DNA of 15,214 nt, taken from assembly GCA_035532215.1 (NCBI GenBank), contig DATKRK010000181.1, positions 1-15,214 on the forward strand, written 5' to 3'. The position numbers and the translations under genes are program-made. This document shows positions 11,927 through 15,214 of the stretch, piece after piece (within the stretch, counting starts at the first letter, position 1; every line of letters begins with the position of its first letter). This stretch comes from JAICIG01 sp035532215. Lineage in GTDB: Bacteria > Planctomycetota > Planctomycetia > Pirellulales > JAICIG01. The notes beneath the pieces were generated by a model that ran no database searches, had not been told where the DNA came from, and worked only from the letters and a program-made list of their open reading frames with translations.

Positions 11927-13274
11927 ACGTGGCGTAGATCGCGAAGCGGCCGGAGGGCCAAGGACCTGGTTCGGCGCCGGTCGCGACGAGCGCGAAACGC
12001 TGGCCGATATCGACGATGAAATCGCCGATCACCTGGCCTCGGCCGCGACCGAACTGACGCGCCGCGGTCGCCCGCCGGGCGAGGCCGAAGCAGTCTCTCG
12101 AGAGCGGTTCGGAAGCGTGGCTTCGATTCGTCGGAAATGTTGGTGGATTCAACAAGGAGACCGAATCATGTTTCGCTGGCTCGGAGTAGCGTTAGCGGGT
12201 TCGTTGATCATTGCCGTGTTGGCCCTGGCCGTCGGCGGCTGGCGGGTCCAGACGGCAATGGCCGATCGTCTTGACGATCTGGCCAAAGAATTGGCGTCGC
12301 TTCATCAAGATCAGCAGCAATTGCTCGCGCAGAAGCCTGCGCAAGCGGCGCCCGAGATCCGCGGCCGCGCCTTTCTGGGCGATGAGTCGCGCCCGGCGGC
12401 CGACGCCGAGGTTCAGATTTGGAACGCCTCGGAAATGAAGCTGTTCCGGCGCTTGCGGACCGACCGCGACGGGCAGTTTCGCTCACACTCGCTGCCGGCC
12501 GGCGATTATTTTGTCTTGGCGCCGCTGCTGGCCGAAAATGGCAAACAGCCGTATGCCAAGACAAACGACAAACAGCCGTATGCCTTGGCGCCACGAGGCG
12601 CGTTCCAATACCGCCTCCAGTCACGGCCGATTTATGCGTACGCAGGCGCCGAGATAGCTCCTCTGGCACTTGACCTGCAACTGCGGTTCGGGCAGGTCAG
12701 TTTTGAATTCGCTCAACCGAAAGCGACTGGAGCCGACGCCAATCTGCCGGAAATCGAATACATGTTGCGGGTCTTTCTGAATACTTATCCACCGAAACCG
12801 CCCGTTCCGCTGGATCCCAATGGCGCCTGGCAAAATCATCGTTGGCCGCTTCTCGGCTGCGAAGACGGGCGGCCTTGGAACCAAGTGTGGCTTCATCCCG
12901 AGTTTGGCGGAACCGCGAGCGAGCCCCTGGAGACCTACCCGGTGATTATGCCGGGAAAGTACGGCTTTGCCATGATGGTACGTCCGAATTTGAATTTCGC
13001 CTTGAACGAATCGGGGCTTTTGTACGTGAAAAGTGAATTGGAGCCGCGGGATGAGAAAGATTATGCGACGTTCAACGTCGCGGCAGGCAAGCGCACGCAT
13101 CTGCGAATCACCTTTCCCGACGAGCTCAAGCGATCCTTGCGCGAGTTGCACGGCAACCAAGACGAAACAGACCTCGCCAACATTGGGCCGTTCCCGGCCG
13201 CGATCGAAGTCGTCGCCGATCAGCCCCTGTTGCCGGTGGAGTACGTTCCCAGTTCTACGGCGGAGCAGAAGTGA
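11904..13274 (+). CDS. HAAS/permease-prefix-like protein with one TM helix, coiled coil and carboxypeptidase-regulatory-like domain
   Basis: This is a 456-residue partner of the PadR gene, overlapping it by 23 bases. Residues 30-85 (ETLADIDDEIADHLASAATELTRRGRPPGEAEAVSRERFGSV... WWIQQGDRI) match the helical HAAS/permease-prefix type of PadR-associated domain, expected in the cytoplasm. One transmembrane helix spans about 92-112, followed by a coiled coil (115-143). Residues 150-207 look like a carboxypeptidase-regulatory/Ig-like fold: GRAF..., AEVQIWNA..., TDRDGQFRSHSLPAGDYFVLA. The remaining 250 residues are probably extracytoplasmic and unrecognised. A 9-residue duplication (NGKQPYAKT/NDKQPYALA) lies near 214-231. 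An ATG at 12168 (residue 89) has AAGGAG eight bases upstream and may start a shorter form lacking the HAAS part. The family more often carries ABC permease or multi-pass domains, so this architecture is unusual. Role: probably signal sensing with PadR (inference). Confidence 0.82.
   Translation: MSSPPRDERGVDREAAGGPRTWFGAGRDERETLADIDDEIADHLASAATELTRRGRPPGEAEAVSRERFGSVASIRRKCWWIQQGDRIMFRWLGVALAGSLIIAVLALAVGGWRVQTAMADRLDDLAKELASLHQDQQQLLAQKPAQAAPEIRGRAFLGDESRPAADAEVQIWNASEMKLFRRLRTDRDGQFRSHSLPAGDYFVLAPLLAENGKQPYAKTNDKQPYALAPRGAFQYRLQSRPIYAYAGAEIAPLALDLQLRFGQVSFEFAQPKATGADANLPEIEYMLRVFLNTYPPKPPVPLDPNGAWQNHRWPLLGCEDGRPWNQVWLHPEFGGTASEPLETYPVIMPGKYGFAMMVRPNLNFALNESGLLYVKSELEPRDEKDYATFNVAAGKRTHLRITFPDELKRSLRELHGNQDETDLANIGPFPAAIEVVADQPLLPVEYVPSSTAEQK
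12154..12170 (+). promoter_or_regulatory. Possible internal ribosome site and start codon
   Basis: AAGGAG at 12154-12159 stands eight bases before an in-frame ATG at 12168-12170, exactly at the junction between the HAAS-like domain and the transmembrane helix. The residues here (QQGDRIM) may also be conserved for protein reasons, so the site could be coincidental. Confidence 0.35.
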
Positions 13275-13352
13275 CTCCGGGCTCGCGGTCCGCTCTCTGG
13301 GGCATCGCTGCGCTCTGCCGCCAGCCACCCGCGGGCGTTAGCGAATCGCCTC

Positions 13353-14591
13353 TTACCGCAACTGCCCGACGATGATCGAGGCGTTGTGTCCGCCGAAACC
13401 GAAACTGTTCGACATGGCGGCGGCCAGGCGCCGCTCGCGGGGCTTGCCGGGCGTGTAGTCCAAGTCGCACTTGGGGTCGGGCGTTTCGAGATTGATCGTC
13501 GGCGGAACCAGGCTGTCGCGCAGGGCCAGCACCGTCAACACCAGTTCGACGCCGCCGCTGGCGCCTAGCAGGTGGCCGAGCTGGCTCTTGGTGCTGGAGA
13601 TGCTCACTTCGCGAGCCCGCGAACCAAACACCGATTTGACGGCCGCCGTTTCGGCGGCGTCGCCCAGCGGCGTGCTGGTGCCGTGCGCGTTGATGTAGCC
13701 GATGGCCTCCATGTCGAGCTTGCCGTCTTCTAGGGCCCGCGACATCGCCTTGGCGGCGCCGGTTCCGTGCTCGTCGGGCTGGGTGATGTGGCTGCCGTCG
13801 GAACTCACGCCGTAGCCGATCAACTCGGCGTAAATCTTCGCGCCGCGCTTTTTGGCGCGCTCCAGTTCCTCGATCACGAGCACGCCGGCGCCTTCGCTGA
13901 GCACGAAGCCGTCGCGATCGGCGTCGAACGGCCGGCTGGCGCGTGGCGGGTCGTCGTTGCGTTCCGAAAGGGCCCGCATGTTCGAAAAGCCGCTGACGCC
14001 CATCGGCGTGAGCGCCGCCTCGGCGCCGCCCGTGACCATGATGTCGGCGTCTTCGTATTGGATCGCCTTGAAGGCATCGCCGATGGCATTGGCCGCGCTG
14101 GCGCAGGCCGTGGCCACCGCCGCGCTGGGCCCTCGCAGCCCGTACTGGATCGAGACATGGCCGCAGGCCGCGTTGAGCATCAGCTTGGGGATCGTGAACG
14201 CCGAGACCTTGTCGGGCCCTTTTTGCAACAGCCGCGTATGCTGGGTCTCGATTTCGTTCAGCCCGCCGATGCCCGAGCCGAGAATTACGCCCGTGCTATA
14301 CGGATCTTCCTTGCTGAAATCGAGGCCGGAATCGTTCACGGCGTCGATCGCGGCCACCAGCGCGAACTGGGTGAAGCGATCGACCCGCTTGACGTCCTTC
14401 AGGCTGATGTAACCGTCGGTCGACCAGTCACTGACTTCGCCGCCGAATTTGACTTTGAAGTCGGAGGTGTCGAAGTTGGTAATCGCACGGACGCCGCTTT
14501 CGCCGCGGCACACGCGTTGCCAGAGATCTTCGACTTTGCAGCTAAGCGACGTGACTGCGCCGAGCCCAGTTACGACTACGCGTCGTTTCAT
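13353..14591 (-). CDS. fabF: 3-oxoacyl-[ACP] synthase II
   Basis: This is the condensing enzyme of type II fatty-acid elongation. It joins malonyl-ACP to an acyl-ACP with loss of carbon dioxide, in the cytoplasm. The ATG at 14591 gives 412 residues, the normal FabF length, starting MKRRVVVTGLGAVTSL. An upstream in-frame TTG at 14633 would add 14 residues that are not part of the fold. The catalytic triad is complete: Cys163 in TACASAANA, His303 in NAHGTSTPLGD and His340 in KSQLGHLLGASG. The C-terminal glycine-rich NSFGFGGHNAS is present. It follows acpP by 57 bases on the same strand and is probably cotranscribed with it. The stop lies 78 bases from the convergent HAAS gene, with no clear terminator between them. 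Confidence 0.98.
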   Translation of the reverse strand: MKRRVVVTGLGAVTSLSCKVEDLWQRVCRGESGVRAITNFDTSDFKVKFGGEVSDWSTDGYISLKDVKRVDRFTQFALVAAIDAVNDSGLDFSKEDPYSTGVILGSGIGGLNEIETQHTRLLQKGPDKVSAFTIPKLMLNAACGHVSIQYGLRGPSAAVATACASAANAIGDAFKAIQYEDADIMVTGGAEAALTPMGVSGFSNMRALSERNDDPPRASRPFDADRDGFVLSEGAGVLVIEELERAKKRGAKIYAELIGYGVSSDGSHITQPDEHGTGAAKAMSRALEDGKLDMEAIGYINAHGTSTPLGDAAETAAVKSVFGSRAREVSISSTKSQLGHLLGASGGVELVLTVLALRDSLVPPTINLETPDPKCDLDYTPGKPRERRLAAAMSNSFGFGGHNASIIVGQLR

Positions 14592-14648
14592 GGGAACTCG
14601 TGGGGTTTTGCGTTGGGGGGCGAGCCGGATCAACTGGCGCGAGCCGGA

Positions 14649-14888
14649 TCAGCTCGCCTGCGACTTCTCGATGTAATCGATGGCCTGCCCGACCGTCTGG
14701 ATCTTCTCGGCGGCGTCGTCCGGAATATTGATGTCGAATTCTTCTTCGAGTTCCATTACCAACTCGACCGTATCGAGCGAGTCGGCGCCAAGGTCGTTGA
14801 CAAACGACGTCTCGGGCGTGACTTGGTCTTTGCTGACTCCAAGCTGCTCGGCCACGATATCGATCACACGTTCTTTGACTGAGGCCAC
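14649..14888 (-). CDS. acpP: Acyl carrier protein
   Basis: This is the acidic 79-residue carrier of fatty-acid intermediates. The attachment serine for 4'-phosphopantetheine is Ser37 in DLGADSLDTVELVM, at the usual position. The length and helical pattern (VKERVIDIVAEQLGV, then EFDINIPDDAAEKIQTVGQAIDYI) are standard. I choose the GTG at 14888 as start because AGGAGG (14903-14898) lies nine bases upstream. A longer reading from the GTG at 14909 would put that ribosome site inside the gene and add residues (QRRTVPV) foreign to the family. It is the first gene of an acpP-fabF pair. Confidence 0.97.
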   Translation of the reverse strand: MASVKERVIDIVAEQLGVSKDQVTPETSFVNDLGADSLDTVELVMELEEEFDINIPDDAAEKIQTVGQAIDYIEKSQAS

Positions 14889-14897
14889 CGGAACGGT

Positions 14898-14903
14898 CCT
14901 CCT
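14898..14903 (-). promoter_or_regulatory. acpP: Shine-Dalgarno AGGAGG of acpP
   Basis: This is the strongest ribosome site in the window, nine bases before the GTG at 14888. It decides the start of the gene. Confidence 0.85.
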
Positions 14904-14928
14904 CTGCACACCGAAATAGGGAGATTGA

Positions 14929-14956
14929 ATTTTATTAAGCTCCCTCCAACGCTCAA
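14929..14956 (-). promoter_or_regulatory. Predicted sigma70-type promoter of acpP-fabF
   Basis: On the minus strand TTGAGC (14956-14951, 4/6) and TAAAAT (14934-14929, 5/6) are 16 bases apart. The predicted start near 14922 leaves a leader of about 34 bases. An imperfect palindrome with GGGAG/CTCCC ends (14919-14944) overlaps the -10 region and could be an operator. Confidence 0.45.
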
Positions 14957-15091
14957 CATAGCGTTTTCGAGAGAGCGGGTAAATCCGACGAAAATGGAGA
15001 GTTCTCGCAAGACAGGAAGGTATACCGAGTTTTCATCTGGGTGTCTATATCTCTCGGGCGAATTACGGGTTGCCGGGCGTAAGTAGACGTT

Positions 15092-15107
15092 CGCGGTTTC
15101 GACCGCG
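15092..15107. other. Perfect hairpin with TTCG loop
   Basis: CGCGGT-TTCG-ACCGCG has a perfect 6-base stem and a TTCG loop. It lies 65 bases before the start of the last gene, within the divergent intergenic region. A U-tract is absent, so it is more likely a leader structure or chance than a terminator. Confidence 0.4.
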
Positions 15108-15172
15108 GGTTGTATGCTGGTGGGCGGTTTTTGTCGCGAGGATCGAGTTGTAAGTCCAAGGAAGGACGGAAG

Positions 15173-15214
15173 ATGGTCAACGAATCGGAAACGACGCGGA
15201 AGTTGCGGGAGATC
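15173..15214 (+). CDS. Start of an unidentified gene (first 14 codons)
   Basis: An ATG at 15173 opens a frame reading MVNESETTRKLREI to the window edge. AAGGAAGGA at 15159-15167 is a good Shine-Dalgarno five bases upstream, which supports a real start. It is divergent from acpP. Fourteen residues are too few to assign a function; charged residues suggest a cytoplasmic N-terminus. Confidence 0.6.
   Translation, partial: MVNESETTRKLREI

Noticed and set aside
13275..13352. Terminator between the convergent HAAS and fabF genes
   Set aside because: No stem followed by a T-tract was found on either strand in this 78-base gap.
13767..14882. 371-residue plus-strand open frame opposite fabF and acpP
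   Set aside because: It crosses two well-defined minus-strand genes and has no recognisable domain.
14889..14909. Longer acpP starting at the GTG at 14909
   Set aside because: It would place the AGGAGG ribosome site inside the coding region and add non-family residues.

Overview
The window looks like a chromosomal piece of a GC-rich planctomycete, probably Pirellulales-like. This is inferred from the gene types and not from any marker gene. The signs are a b6-type menaquinol:cytochrome c reductase locus with a very long Ala/Pro/Lys-rich Rieske subunit, a short membrane-anchored protein with an FSLRAMLLL-type N-terminus, a PadR gene overlapping a HAAS/permease-prefix protein, and several families of short intergenic repeats. 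Shine-Dalgarno sites are weak or absent at many genes but clear at acpP, the PadR gene and the secretin-like gene.

Region 1 (1-5262, minus strand) is a respiratory operon. In transcription order it holds the Rieske iron-sulfur protein (5134-4019), a cytochrome b6-like N-terminal cytochrome b (3883-3110), an enlarged subunit-IV-like C-terminal cytochrome b protein (2972-1620), and a membrane-anchored c-type cytochrome with a coiled coil and a PDZ-like domain between two CxxCH sites (1572 to beyond base 1). Together they would oxidise a low-potential quinol and pass electrons to c-type haem. The Rieske subunit has about 210 residues ahead of its Tat-like RRWFL anchor, with three spaced copies of a (V/T)xxILAAAR motif. 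A sigma70-like promoter and a GTGA-N6-TCAC palindrome lie upstream.

Region 2 (5135-5880) is a 746-base non-coding stretch rich in short direct repeats, including a 31-base tandem repeat.

Region 3 (5881-9117, plus strand) holds a D-glutamate cyclase/DUF4392 protein with an in-frame 18-base duplication, purD, a large inverted repeat, and a small anchored hypothetical protein.

Region 4 (9183-11349, minus strand) holds a secreted secretin-like protein and a YacP-like NYN-domain protein. They are separated by a four-copy cluster of REP-like elements, each a GTAG foot beside an 8-base-stem hairpin.

Region 5 (11504-13274, plus strand) is a regulatory module: a PadR repressor with two palindromes in and after its promoter, overlapping a HAAS-like/transmembrane/carboxypeptidase-regulatory-like protein that has a possible internal translation start.

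Region 6 (13353-15214) holds the fatty-acid synthesis pair acpP-fabF on the minus strand, and, divergent from it, the first 14 codons of an unidentified gene.

No tRNA, rRNA, CRISPR array or intact insertion sequence was seen. The most unusual material is the Rieske N-terminal extension, the PDZ-containing cytochrome, the PadR-HAAS module and the REP-like cluster.
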